Shown here: one piece after another, positions 22,353 through 30,757 of the stretch | Layout: each line of letters begins with the position of its first letter | Numbering within the stretch: position 1 is the first letter of the stretch | DNA from: Clostridiales bacterium | GTDB taxonomy: Bacteria > Bacillota > Clostridia > Christensenellales > Borkfalkiaceae | NCBI GenBank assembly: GCA_015055725.1 | Contig: SVHO01000008.1 | Location: 1 to 39,692, forward strand | Length of the DNA: 39,692 bases | Direction of reading: 5' to 3' | Made by a program: the position numbers and the translations under genes | The notes under the pieces: model-generated | Seen by the model: only the letters and a program-made list of their open reading frames with translations | Told to the model about the DNA's origin: nothing | Databases searched by the model: none

Positions 22353-22586
22353 ATGATTGAAAAAATATTTAACGCGTTGTTTTCTAAAAACAAAAGAATT
22401 AAATGTTTAACTTTAGTAAAAGATAGAGAAGTCTTTTTTGATTGTGAAAAAGAACAAATAAATAGTGTTAAGGGAAAAGAATTAAAAACTTCTTTATCAA
22501 AATATTTTAGTGAGTGTAAGGGGTTAAATAAAAGTGCAAGAGAAGAATTTTATTCTATCGCTTTGAATTCGCGTGGTCGGCAATAA
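22353..22586 (+). CDS. Small protein of unknown function, divergent from WYL gene
   Basis: From the ATG at 22353, with AAAGGAG 10 nt upstream, the product has 77 residues, mostly helical and charged (MIEKIFNALFSKNKRIKCLT, then LKTSLSKYFSECKGLNKSAREEF). It has no signal peptide or known motif. Its end overlaps the 3' end of murG on the other strand by 32 bases, so the two genes are convergent. Its position next to the WYL regulator and the operator-like repeat suggests that it is the regulated target. Upstream in-frame starts have no ribosome site. Confidence 0.55.
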   Translation: MIEKIFNALFSKNKRIKCLTLVKDREVFFDCEKEQINSVKGKELKTSLSKYFSECKGLNKSAREEFYSIALNSRGRQ

Positions 22587-23616
22587 TTCTTGTAATTTGT
22601 CTTGAAGAATCTTTTATTGGGTAGTTTTCAAAATTGCGTAAGAAATTTAGTCTGTTAGAATAAGCCGAATTTATTGCTAAAAATAAAGATTTTTCGCTTA
22701 ATGATTCTTGTCTAACAACGCACGCCAATCCAAGTTTTTCAAAATAATTTGCGTTTAATATTTGGTCGCCACGAGATATACCTTTTGGTAATGGAATCAG
22801 AACGCACGGAATTTTTAAGCTCATCAATTCAAAGAGTGTGTTTGAGCCTGCTCTTGAAACGCAAACGGACGCAATGCTTAATGCGTCTTCCATATTGTTT
22901 ACGTACTCCGTTTGGATATATCCATGCGGAGTTTTTTCTTCTATTAAATTATTTTTTCCACAAATATGCAAAACGTCAAATTTGGTCAATAGATAAGGTA
23001 GAGCAGAGCGAATAGTTTGATTTAAAATTTTTGCCCCTTGACTTCCACCTGTCACTAATAATATAGGCTTTCTTCCGTTAAAACCAAAATTTTTTAACGA
23101 TTCAACCTTGTTTGAATTAAAAATTTCTTTTCGTAAAGGTGGACCAACGAACTCTCCATTTTTTAGTGTTTTTGCTGTTTCAGGAAATGACGTTAAAACT
23201 TTTTTCGATAATCTTGCCGATATTTTGTTTGCTAAACCTACAGTAAAGTCACTTTCGTGTGATATCACGGGAATTTTTCGTCTATACGCAGAAATAACGG
23301 TTGGTAAGGATACAAATCCGCCTTTAGAAAAAACAACGTCTGGCTTTATTTTGTCTAAAATTTTACCTGCTTTTATAATTCCATGAGTAAGAGTAAAAGG
23401 GATTGAAAGGTTTTTGATTATTTCACCGCGTTTTAATTTAGTGCACGGCACGCCAAAATATTCTAAATTAGCATTTTTAACTATTTCTTTTTCAATTCCG
23501 TTTTCACTGCCGATATAGACTATTCTATCAAAATCTTTTTTTAAATAAGGTAATAGCGCGATATTTGGTGTACAATGACCTGCCGTTCCGCCACCCGTTA
23601 AAACAATTGTTGCCAT
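22555..23616 (-). CDS. murG: UDP-GlcNAc:lipid I GlcNAc transferase MurG
   Basis: It adds N-acetylglucosamine to lipid I to make lipid II at the inner face of the membrane. The N-terminal VLTGGGTAGHCTPNIALLPYL glycine loop, HESDFTVGLANK near 123, FVGPPLRKEIF near 154, LLVTGGSQGAKILNQ near 187 and the UDP-GlcNAc site SRAGSNTLFELMSLKIPCVLIPLP near 258 identify it clearly as a GT28 enzyme of 353 residues. It stands outside a division/cell-wall cluster. No Shine-Dalgarno sequence is visible before the ATG at 23616; an AT-rich stretch with a TAAATAT box lies directly upstream, so a leaderless or very short-leader message is possible. Confidence 0.93.
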   Translation of the reverse strand: MATIVLTGGGTAGHCTPNIALLPYLKKDFDRIVYIGSENGIEKEIVKNANLEYFGVPCTKLKRGEIIKNLSIPFTLTHGIIKAGKILDKIKPDVVFSKGGFVSLPTVISAYRRKIPVISHESDFTVGLANKISARLSKKVLTSFPETAKTLKNGEFVGPPLRKEIFNSNKVESLKNFGFNGRKPILLVTGGSQGAKILNQTIRSALPYLLTKFDVLHICGKNNLIEEKTPHGYIQTEYVNNMEDALSIASVCVSRAGSNTLFELMSLKIPCVLIPLPKGISRGDQILNANYFEKLGLACVVRQESLSEKSLFLAINSAYSNRLNFLRNFENYPIKDSSRQITRIIADHANSKR

Positions 23617-23653
23617 ACCATATATTTATGCGTAAAAATGAAAAAATGTATAC

Positions 23654-23687
23654 AAAAAAAGGACCCCGTTGAATTTGAGGTCCTTTT
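23654..23687 (-). terminator. Intrinsic terminator of the large lipoprotein gene
   Basis: On the minus strand AAAAGGACC pairs with GGTCCTTTT (23687-23679 with 23665-23657) and is followed by a T run. Confidence 0.8.
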
Positions 23688-23700
23688 AACTTGTTTAATG

Positions 23701-26700
23701 TTATTCTTTGTCTGAATCGTCGCCAAACACTTCAATATCACCGTATACGTATGAGTCAAGTTGTTCTTCGCTGTTTTCTTCGAGAGTTTCTTCGTTATTT
23801 TCGGTATCAGCATTTTCTTCTTCAACGTAATCGGTTGCATCTTCTTCGGTGGGTTCTTCTATTGCAGTTTCTTTAGCAACCTTAGTGTTGGTTTTTTTGC
23901 TCTTTATTCTACTAGTTATCGTGTAGTGGGATTTTGCATCACTCTTATTTGCTTTGCGTCTTCTTCTAATATTCTTAATAAACAACATTATAATTGCTAT
24001 TACTAAAGAAACACCTAAAAGGATAGAGGAGAAGGATAACCAGAAGGTTGACGGGTCAGTTTGTGTAGTGCACCCTTCAGACTTGTCTTCTTCTTCGGGT
24101 AAATTAGCATATGGGTCGTTAGCGACAGGGTCGATAGTATTATAAATTGCATAAACCATCGTTTCGTTGGTAGCCCAAACGTAATTTGAAGAATAAGAAA
24201 TATCGTTTTTAGAGCCAACTTGTTCGTCGTTAAATTTCTTTTCAAGGTCTGTTAATTGACGTTCGAAAGAGTAAAGCGTGTCAATATTTTCTTGACCTGC
24301 AGTGTAAAGTGGGTTTTTGTTGTCTTCAACAGAGAATGCGTTGGCTTTCTTTAATGGCTCGTTGAACGCATCAGTTGAAGTAATCGTCACGTCTTTAACG
24401 AAAACGTATCCTTGTGAAGCAGGTTCGGTTGAAACGTTTTCGCGCCTACCACCATTCCAAATTTCCACGCGGAAATTCTTTTCAGAAGCGCCGGTTGCAA
24501 CGTAGAAATTCAACGTAATCCATTCGTTGCTTCCCATAACGTTTTGGTCAGCTTTTAATTGAAGAGCCAAATCACTATGTTCTGCGCCCGTTTCGTTATC
24601 ATTAAATTTATCAAGAGTTAAAACTTCTTTTGAGTTGTTTTCAACGTTCACTAAATATACGTAAGCCGTTGCGCCACCGTAAACGCGGAGAGTCACGGAA
24701 ACTTTTGCACGCGAACTTGAAGCAATTGTATTATTGGGGCCAACGTATCCATATCTATTGGCGTTAGCATTGTAAATCATTATAGGTTGAACGTTGTTGT
24801 CACCATTTTCAAACGCTAGAGCATCAGATAAATTTTCTAAACCAGGGAGTTTTTCGTACTCATTGATATATTTAGTATTAATCAAACCTGCATAGTTGCC
24901 GTTTTCACCATGAGTTCTAGTGTTGATGTCTTTTTCAAGTGTAGAACCTGCAGTTTCTTCTAAGATGTAGAAGTGGTTTGCAACGACACCGTGATATCCT
25001 TTAACGTTGGTTGGGTGATGGGTAATTGTTCCAAAATCACTTGCAACGGGGGAGAAAGAATAAGATTCTTGCGTTTCTTTATCGTTGAAATCAGAAATGT
25101 TGCCAGCATAAAGTGCAACGTTTCCACTCGCGGTGCTCGTTAATAAATTGTAAATATCATAAAGTTTTTCTTGCGTAGCGGTAGCATCTTCATCTTTAAC
25201 AGTTGAGCCGGTTGAAAGAACCAAAGAAGAAACGTAAACGTCGCCACTAGCAAATTCATAAGGTTGAGTTGAAGTACGAACGTCGGCAGGGCCGATAACT
25301 AAATGAATTTCAAATTTTCTATCGTTGCCTGAAATAAAGTTGTTTTTAATAACTAAGCTAATTTTTTGCCAATCGTCACCAACGGTTGATGCAGAGGCTA
25401 TCGAAGCATTAACAATATCATTATCTTTGTTGCCGTCGAGTGAAAGGTCTAAAACGTTTACAGTTATTGAATTAGAACCGAATTTGCTTAATTTATTTTT
25501 AACATAAAAATTTACGTTTACAAATTCTTGGTTTTTAACTTCGAATAAGTTGCTAGACCATTTGAAAGTATAACTTTGTTTATTGAGTGTGATTTTCCTT
25601 ACGGTTGCATTTTCAAATGGAAGGTCGGTATTGTCGGTTGTTATAGTTGGGGTTGCGTTGCCGAACGGATTACCAGTTTGAAGTGATTCGTCCAGGGTAA
25701 AGCCTGCATTTTCATTAACGTCTAAATTAGTTAAAGTTTTAAAGTAATTAGCCGTTTCAGTTGACGAAGCGAGATATTTATCAAAAGACATATCGTGGAG
25801 AACGTATCCTGACATAGCGTAGCCGTCGGTTGCGTTTCCGTTAACTGAGAATTGTTCAGCGTCTATTTTAATAGCGTTTTCACTATTGTAAATAAATTCG
25901 GTTGAATTTTCTTGCGTTTGTGAATTAGTTTGCGTTGTGAATTCTTCTTCGGTTATTTGCTCAAAGTCAACGTCGTCAAAGTATACGGTTCCTTTGGTCA
26001 AACCATTTTTGCCATATCCTAAACCAAGTGAAAGGGTTAAGGTGCAGTCAAAATTTTCGTCAGCCTTAACGTAAACAACGTATTTGGTCCATTCGTTGGC
26101 AACAATATTGGTTATAGCGAAATCAGATTGAGTGTTTCCGTTAAAACTCGTAGCAAGGCGAACGTTTGCATTACAATCAACGTCAGTATAATCTTCTGAA
26201 AGGTTTTGAGTTTTAACCCAAACTGAAATTTTGGCGTATTCGCCTTTATTTAATTGAATTTTTGATGAAGAAGTGATTTTTTGTGAGGTGCCGAATTCAT
26301 AATATTCTCTAGTACCGTAATTGCTGAGCATATAAACGATATTATCTTTAGCACCGGGGCGAGCGCCTGGGTTTTTATAACCGTCGGGATTATTGGTTTC
26401 GTCATACGTGAAATAATTATCAATAATAAATTTTTTCAAATCGTCTGAAGAGGGAACGTATTTATCGTCTTGGTCGGGGTTATATTCAGCGTCCTTTTTA
26501 ATCGATTCCTTAATTTCAGTGTCCGTTAATCCGCCCGTAGCGTTTGCCTTATGACCATTGTTTTTATAAAGCGCGTTTAAAAGTTCTTCCCAAGCATCTT
26601 CACTTACTTTGACTACGCCTGAAGTTGCGCTAAACGCACTATTGGGGTCAGCACCCGTGTCTTCTGATTTAGACCAACCGGTAGGTGAGGTTTTTGGGAA

Positions 26701-26919
26701 ATCAGTAAGTTCAAGTTTGTTGAGCCCGTAAGAGAAAGATGGGTTGCTTATCTTACCATCATCAGTTTCGGTATAAGTATATTCGGGAAACTCGTCTTTA
26801 TTAGAAGAGTTATTGTTGCATGCAACAGAAAAGAAGATTGACGAAAAAAGCACGCCAATCAACATTAAAATAACTAAAAATCTTGCCCCGTTTCTTTTTA
26901 TAAAGTTTTCTCTCGCCAT
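23701..26919 (-). CDS. Large secreted lipoprotein-like surface protein with C-terminal membrane anchor
   Basis: The 1072-residue protein starts with a signal peptide (RFLVILMLIGVLFSSIFFSVAC) whose lipobox SVAC places a lipid-modified cysteine at residue 34, followed by an Asn/Ser linker. The ectodomain has at least two jelly-roll-like carbohydrate-binding-like segments: GTREYYEFGTSQKITSSSKI, KGEYAKISVWVKT and TVYFDDVDFEQ near 220-320, and similar blocks near 430-560 and 730-860 (ATAYVYLVNV, FVKDVTITS). Near 975-1000 lies a transmembrane helix (SSILLGVSLVIAIIMLFIKN), then KKIRRRRK-like basic residues and a long acidic cytosolic tail. Sugar or matrix binding at the surface is inferred. GAAGGTG precedes the ATG. 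It is transcribed alone. Confidence 0.75.
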   Translation of the reverse strand: MARENFIKRNGARFLVILMLIGVLFSSIFFSVACNNNSSNKDEFPEYTYTETDDGKISNPSFSYGLNKLELTDFPKTSPTGWSKSEDTGADPNSAFSATSGVVKVSEDAWEELLNALYKNNGHKANATGGLTDTEIKESIKKDAEYNPDQDDKYVPSSDDLKKFIIDNYFTYDETNNPDGYKNPGARPGAKDNIVYMLSNYGTREYYEFGTSQKITSSSKIQLNKGEYAKISVWVKTQNLSEDYTDVDCNANVRLATSFNGNTQSDFAITNIVANEWTKYVVYVKADENFDCTLTLSLGLGYGKNGLTKGTVYFDDVDFEQITEEEFTTQTNSQTQENSTEFIYNSENAIKIDAEQFSVNGNATDGYAMSGYVLHDMSFDKYLASSTETANYFKTLTNLDVNENAGFTLDESLQTGNPFGNATPTITTDNTDLPFENATVRKITLNKQSYTFKWSSNLFEVKNQEFVNVNFYVKNKLSKFGSNSITVNVLDLSLDGNKDNDIVNASIASASTVGDDWQKISLVIKNNFISGNDRKFEIHLVIGPADVRTSTQPYEFASGDVYVSSLVLSTGSTVKDEDATATQEKLYDIYNLLTSTASGNVALYAGNISDFNDKETQESYSFSPVASDFGTITHHPTNVKGYHGVVANHFYILEETAGSTLEKDINTRTHGENGNYAGLINTKYINEYEKLPGLENLSDALAFENGDNNVQPIMIYNANANRYGYVGPNNTIASSSRAKVSVTLRVYGGATAYVYLVNVENNSKEVLTLDKFNDNETGAEHSDLALQLKADQNVMGSNEWITLNFYVATGASEKNFRVEIWNGGRRENVSTEPASQGYVFVKDVTITSTDAFNEPLKKANAFSVEDNKNPLYTAGQENIDTLYSFERQLTDLEKKFNDEQVGSKNDISYSSNYVWATNETMVYAIYNTIDPVANDPYANLPEEEDKSEGCTTQTDPSTFWLSFSSILLGVSLVIAIIMLFIKNIRRRRKANKSDAKSHYTITSRIKSKKTNTKVAKETAIEEPTEEDATDYVEEENADTENNEETLEENSEEQLDSYVYGDIEVFGDDSDKE

Positions 26920-27077
26920 AATTCACCTTCGCAAAAATAGACTATAAAATGTTTTATATAATATTATGAAATAATTATATAGTATTTTTAATCAAAAATC
27001 AACCGAACTAAACAACATTACGAGTAATTTTATAAAATTTTTTGTTAAAAATTAATAAAAATGCGCACAATGTAGTT

Positions 27078-27476
27078 ATGACAAAGAAAAAAGAAGATAA
27101 CTCTGTTAGTTTTAGTGATAAAAAAGTTGTTTTATTTTCAATATTAACGGGGGCGATTTCAGGGTTTATAAATGGAGTTTTTGGTGGTGGCGGTGGAATG
27201 ATTGTTGTTCCTATGCTAGTGCATTTATTAAAGAGAGCTCCACAAAAAGCCCACGCGACCGCAATTCTAATTATATTGCCCTTATCAGTCGTTAGCAGTA
27301 TTTTATATTTTACGTTTGGGAAATTTTCGCTTAGTACAGGAATACCCACGGGTATTGGTGTAATTATAGGCGGGGTTTTAGGTGCGTTATTGCTCTCTAA
27401 GATGTCATCAAAAACATTAACGATAATTTTTTCGGTTGTAATGGCAGTTGCAGGGGGGAAGATGTTGTTTTTTTAG
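27078..27476 (+). CDS. TauE/SafE (TSUP) family membrane protein, first half-size subunit
   Basis: The 132-residue product has four membrane segments and the TSUP signature GAISGFINGVFGGGGGMIVVPML near residues 24-46, then AHATAILIILPLSVVSSILYF. Usual TSUP transporters, which move sulfite, sulfonates or similar anions, are about 250 residues with two such repeats; here each repeat is a separate gene. The ATG at 27078 lacks a clear ribosome site; an in-frame TTG at 27042 would add 12 hydrophilic residues. The next gene starts 6 bases after the stop and encodes the second half. Confidence 0.8.
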   Translation: MTKKKEDNSVSFSDKKVVLFSILTGAISGFINGVFGGGGGMIVVPMLVHLLKRAPQKAHATAILIILPLSVVSSILYFTFGKFSLSTGIPTGIGVIIGGVLGALLLSKMSSKTLTIIFSVVMAVAGGKMLFF

Positions 27477-27482
27477 GTGTGT

Positions 27483-27857
27483 ATGAAGTATTTTTGGTAT
27501 GTAATTGCAGGTGTTCTAGGTGGCGTTTTAGGTGGAATGGGAATGGGTGGTGGTACGATTCTAATTCCGATCTTGACAATATTTTTAAATGTAAAACAAC
27601 ATACTGCGCAAGCAATAAATTTGATTAGTTTTATCCCAATGGCTGTTGTGACTTTAATTATTCATATTAAAAACAAGTTGATTGATTACAGAAAAGTTCT
27701 TTGGATAATACTTCCAGGGGTGATTACTTGTGTTGGGGGTTTTTTTGTTTGCAAAGTGCTTGCGGGTGATGTGTTGGGTAGATGTTTTGGTGGTTTTTTA
27801 ATTTTGTTATCTGTCTTTCAGTTTGTGACTGAAATTAAGAGAAAAACAAAAAAATAA
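27483..27857 (+). CDS. TauE/SafE (TSUP) family membrane protein, second half-size subunit
   Basis: The 124-residue product has four membrane segments with the second TSUP repeat signature (GVLGGVLGGMGMGGGTILIPIL near residues 11-32, then AQAINLISFIPMAVVTL). It ends in a Lys-rich cytosolic tail. I chose the ATG at 27483 with AGGTG 4 nt upstream; an in-frame GTG at 27477 abuts the previous stop. It most likely forms a heterodimeric carrier with the first-half protein. The two genes could come from a split of one gene by a stop codon, but each has its own start and both look intact. Confidence 0.8.
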   Translation: MKYFWYVIAGVLGGVLGGMGMGGGTILIPILTIFLNVKQHTAQAINLISFIPMAVVTLIIHIKNKLIDYRKVLWIILPGVITCVGGFFVCKVLAGDVLGRCFGGFLILLSVFQFVTEIKRKTKK

Positions 27858-27880
27858 TTTGTGCATTTTTTTGTTGGCAC

Positions 27881-27950
27881 TAATTTAAAAATTTTGATTT
27901 TATTCATTGTTTTAGTGAATTTTAATTTAAAAATTCAGTTTTTTTCATTG
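27881..27950 (+). repeat. Imperfect direct repeat, two 28-29 bp copies
   Basis: TAATTTAAAAATT...TTCATTG occurs at 27881-27909 and again at 27923-27950 with a few differences. It lies in the AT-rich spacer between the transporter pair and the Ppx/GppA gene. Function unknown; simple AT-rich drift is possible. Confidence 0.4.
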
Positions 27951-28069
27951 AATTATTCAAATAAATTAAATTGTTTTATAAAATTGCACAAAATTTTCAA
28001 AAAGGTATGTACAAACCAAATATCTTGTGTTATAATTTAAGAAAATAATACACGGTATGGTGAAAAGAA

Positions 28070-29584
28070 TTGGAAAAAATTGCTATCATTGATTTAGGCT
28101 CGAATACAGCAAGATTACTTTTAGTGGAAGTTAAAGAAAACGGACATTTTCAAATAGTTGACCAACTCAAAGAAGCTCCGCGTCTTGGCGAAGGGATGGA
28201 AAGAGACGGTTTTTTAAAGCCTGCACGTATACAAGAAACTATTAAAACTTTAAAAATGTTTAGAAAGCTTTGTGACGTTAACGGTATAGAACGCATTATT
28301 GCAGTTGCAACTGCTGCCGTTCGCCGTGCAAAAAACCAACGTAGTTTTTTAGATGAAGTTTCAGCAACTTGTGGAATTAAACTTCGCGTTTTAAGTGCAG
28401 AAGAAGAGGCTGTTTACGTTTATAGGGGTGTTATCAACACAATGGATATTCCCAAGGGAATAATTCTTGAAATCGGTGGCGGTAGCACAAAAATTATTTA
28501 CTATAATAGGCGTAATTTACTTAACTACGAAACTTTGCCGTTCGGGGCTATAACTTTAACCGAACTTTTTGCAAGTGATGGTCTTACGCCGATTGAGCAA
28601 GCCGAAAAAGTTGAAGAGTTTTTCCTTGAACAATTAAAGAGAATTGAGTGGCTTAAAGATGTTGACCCTGAGGTTCAAATGATAGGTGTTGGCGGGTCGT
28701 TTAGAAATCTTTGTCGTATGACGAAAATTATGAAAAAATATCCGCTTAAAGCGATTCATAATTACGTTGTCAACGATAATGATTTTACGCACGTTTATGA
28801 CTTATTAAAAGGGCTTGATTTAGATAGAAAGAAAAAGATTAAAGGATTATCAAGTGGCAGGGCAGATATTCTTCCGAGTGCATTTGCAGCAATATCTGCA
28901 TTTAAAAAATATTTAAATCTCGAAAAAATAGTTATAAGTGGAAGTGGCTTGCGTACGGGTATAATGTATAATTATGCAGTTCCGTCTACTTTAGACAAGC
29001 CTATTACTGACGTTTTGTCGTTTAGTCTTGCTAATTTAGTTGATTTTTATGGTTGTGACCAAAAACATACCGAACAAGTTGTTAATTTGTCAGTTCAGCT
29101 ATTTAAGCAACTTCGTGTTTTGCATAAATTCCCAAGGCAACATTTGAAAATTCTAAAAGTTGCTGCAACGCTTTACGGGGCAGGCAAAAGAGTTGGGTTC
29201 TATAATTATGAAAAGCATAGTGGGTATATGATTCTTAATTCAAATATTTACGGTATAAGCCATAGAGATTTAGTAATGGCGTCGTTCGTTGCGTCAAATA
29301 CTGCAATTGAAGATATAAATCCGTTTGACTGGGCAAGGTATCGTGATTTAGTAAATGACGAAGATATGGATGCAGTCAGAAAAATGGGTATAATTTTACG
29401 TATTGCATGCAGTTTAGACCGCAGTTTATCTTCAATCGTTAAAGGGATTAACTGTGATATTTTAGGTGACTCGGTCATTATGAAGACAGAAGTTGATGGA
29501 GATGCTACGCTTGAAATCAACTCTGCTCTTGAAATCGGTTCTGATTTTAGAAAAATCTTTAAGAAAAATCTTGAAATATTATAA
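28070..29584 (+). CDS. Ppx/GppA family exopolyphosphatase/pppGpp phosphatase
   Basis: This family of the ASKHA fold hydrolyses inorganic polyphosphate or pppGpp. The start IAIIDLGSNTARLLLVEV is the phosphate-1 loop, AVATAAVRRAKNQ and LSAEEEAVYVYRGVINTM follow near 85-128, and EIGGGSTKIIYY near 140 is the phosphate-2 loop. The C-terminal part is HD-like (LKILKVAATLYGAGKRVG, HSGYMILNSNIYG). The length of 504 residues fits. The start codon is TTG at 28070 with GGTG upstream, and a TATAAT lies at 28031-28036. Polyphosphate and pppGpp specificity cannot be told apart by sight. A terminator follows. Confidence 0.88.
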   Translation: MEKIAIIDLGSNTARLLLVEVKENGHFQIVDQLKEAPRLGEGMERDGFLKPARIQETIKTLKMFRKLCDVNGIERIIAVATAAVRRAKNQRSFLDEVSATCGIKLRVLSAEEEAVYVYRGVINTMDIPKGIILEIGGGSTKIIYYNRRNLLNYETLPFGAITLTELFASDGLTPIEQAEKVEEFFLEQLKRIEWLKDVDPEVQMIGVGGSFRNLCRMTKIMKKYPLKAIHNYVVNDNDFTHVYDLLKGLDLDRKKKIKGLSSGRADILPSAFAAISAFKKYLNLEKIVISGSGLRTGIMYNYAVPSTLDKPITDVLSFSLANLVDFYGCDQKHTEQVVNLSVQLFKQLRVLHKFPRQHLKILKVAATLYGAGKRVGFYNYEKHSGYMILNSNIYGISHRDLVMASFVASNTAIEDINPFDWARYRDLVNDEDMDAVRKMGIILRIACSLDRSLSSIVKGINCDILGDSVIMKTEVDGDATLEINSALEIGSDFRKIFKKNLEIL

Positions 29585-29595
29585 TTTTTTAACGG

Positions 29596-29623
29596 CGCCG
29601 TGCTGGTCACGGCGTTTGTTTTT
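29596..29623 (+). terminator. Intrinsic terminator after the Ppx/GppA gene
   Basis: CGCCGTG/CACGGCG stem with loop CTGGT and TTTGTTTTT tail, 12 nt after the stop. Confidence 0.8.
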
Positions 29624-29641
29624 AGTAAAGGATGAATAAAT

Positions 29642-30646
29642 ATGGCACAGAAAAAATTAGCTATTGATTTTGATAGCGTTTACACTAACATTTATATGCT
29701 TGGTAGTGGTTTAGTTTTGTGTGAACCAACCGTTGCTGCCGTTAGTCAAGATGATAAAAAAGAAGTTAAAGCAGTAGGGGATGAAGCGAAAAAACTTATT
29801 GGCAAAACTTCAAAGAATACGAAAATTGTTTTCCCTGTTTTCGAGGGGGAAATCGTCAATGAAAAAGTTGCAACTGGACTATTGAGTAAGTTTTTTGAAA
29901 AGATTGAAGTAAAAAACGGCATTTTTGGTTGCCAAATCCTTTTTTCTGTTCCTTGTGGTGTCACGGCTGATATGATTGAAAAGTATAAAAAAGTTGCAAA
30001 AAACTGTGGAGCAGGCAAAACTTTCTTTGTTGAAGCACCGCTACTTTCTGCTCTTGGACAAAGGATTCCTTTAAATGATGCAACGCCGTGTTTTATAATA
30101 GACATGGCAGGTGGAGTGACAAATATCGGCGCTGTTTCACTTGATGGTGTTATAGCTGGAATTTCCGTAAATTTTGGCGCGAATAAGGTTAGTACGGATA
30201 TTATTGATTATTTAGCAGAAAATTACGGTATACAAATAGGATTGTTAACTGCTGAAAGGCTTAAAAAAGAAATAGGTAGCCTTGATGAATTTGATGCTTT
30301 AACTTCAATTGTTAACGGTAGAGATGTTAAAACGGGCGCACCTAAATCGATTTCAATTAAAGCAAAAGATATATTGGAACCCGTAAAAAAATATTACGAT
30401 AAAGTCTCTGAGCTTGCGCTTTCATTACTTAAAAAATTACCGCCAGAAGTTTCGGCTGAAATTAGGCATGCAGGTGTTTACGTTTCAGGGTTAGGTGCAA
30501 ATGTTTACGGCTTGGAAAAATATTATTCGAATATTTTCGATATGCAAATAAACGTTTCTGAAAGTGCAACTTCTTCAGTTGCGCTTGGTGGAGGCGTTGC
30601 TTTGGGCGACGTTGAATTGCTTAAAAAAATTGCTTTACCTGTTTAA
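29642..30646 (+). CDS. Divergent MreB-like actin-fold protein
   Basis: The 334-residue length and the motif order match MreB: LAIDFDSVYTNIYMLGSGLVL at residues 5-25, DEAKKLIGKTSKNTKIVFPVFEGEI near 47-71, CFIIDMAGGVTNIGAVSLDGV near 144-164, YGIQIGLLTAERLKKEIGS near 193-211 and SSVALGGGVALGDVELL near 310. The nucleotide loops are altered: the usual DLGTANT is DFDSVYTN, DIGGGTT is DMAGGVTN, and the TGGGA adenosine loop is VSGLGA. It could still form filaments on the membrane, but ATP binding or hydrolysis may differ. It lies just upstream of minD and minE, separated by a terminator. AAAGGATG lies upstream of the ATG. Confidence 0.75.
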   Translation: MAQKKLAIDFDSVYTNIYMLGSGLVLCEPTVAAVSQDDKKEVKAVGDEAKKLIGKTSKNTKIVFPVFEGEIVNEKVATGLLSKFFEKIEVKNGIFGCQILFSVPCGVTADMIEKYKKVAKNCGAGKTFFVEAPLLSALGQRIPLNDATPCFIIDMAGGVTNIGAVSLDGVIAGISVNFGANKVSTDIIDYLAENYGIQIGLLTAERLKKEIGSLDEFDALTSIVNGRDVKTGAPKSISIKAKDILEPVKKYYDKVSELALSLLKKLPPEVSAEIRHAGVYVSGLGANVYGLEKYYSNIFDMQINVSESATSSVALGGGVALGDVELLKKIALPV

Positions 30647-30686
30647 TTAAAATTTTCTTTTTATAATAATATAATACGACATATTG

Positions 30687-30729
30687 CCACGTGTTTTGAT
30701 AAAAAACGTCAAAGCACGTGGTTTTTTCT
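30687..30729 (+). terminator. Intrinsic terminator between the MreB-like gene and minD
   Basis: CCACGTG/CACGTGG and an inner TTTGA/TCAAA make a 13-bp stem with one G-T position, followed by TTTTTTCTTT. Confidence 0.85.
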
Positions 30730-30757
30730 TTGTTAAAATTTGATAAGAGAGGTTGAT

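Noticed and set aside
27042-27077. Upstream TTG start of the first half TSUP gene
   Set aside because: It would add hydrophilic residues without a ribosome site; the ATG at 27078 fits the membrane protein better, though it also lacks a clear site.
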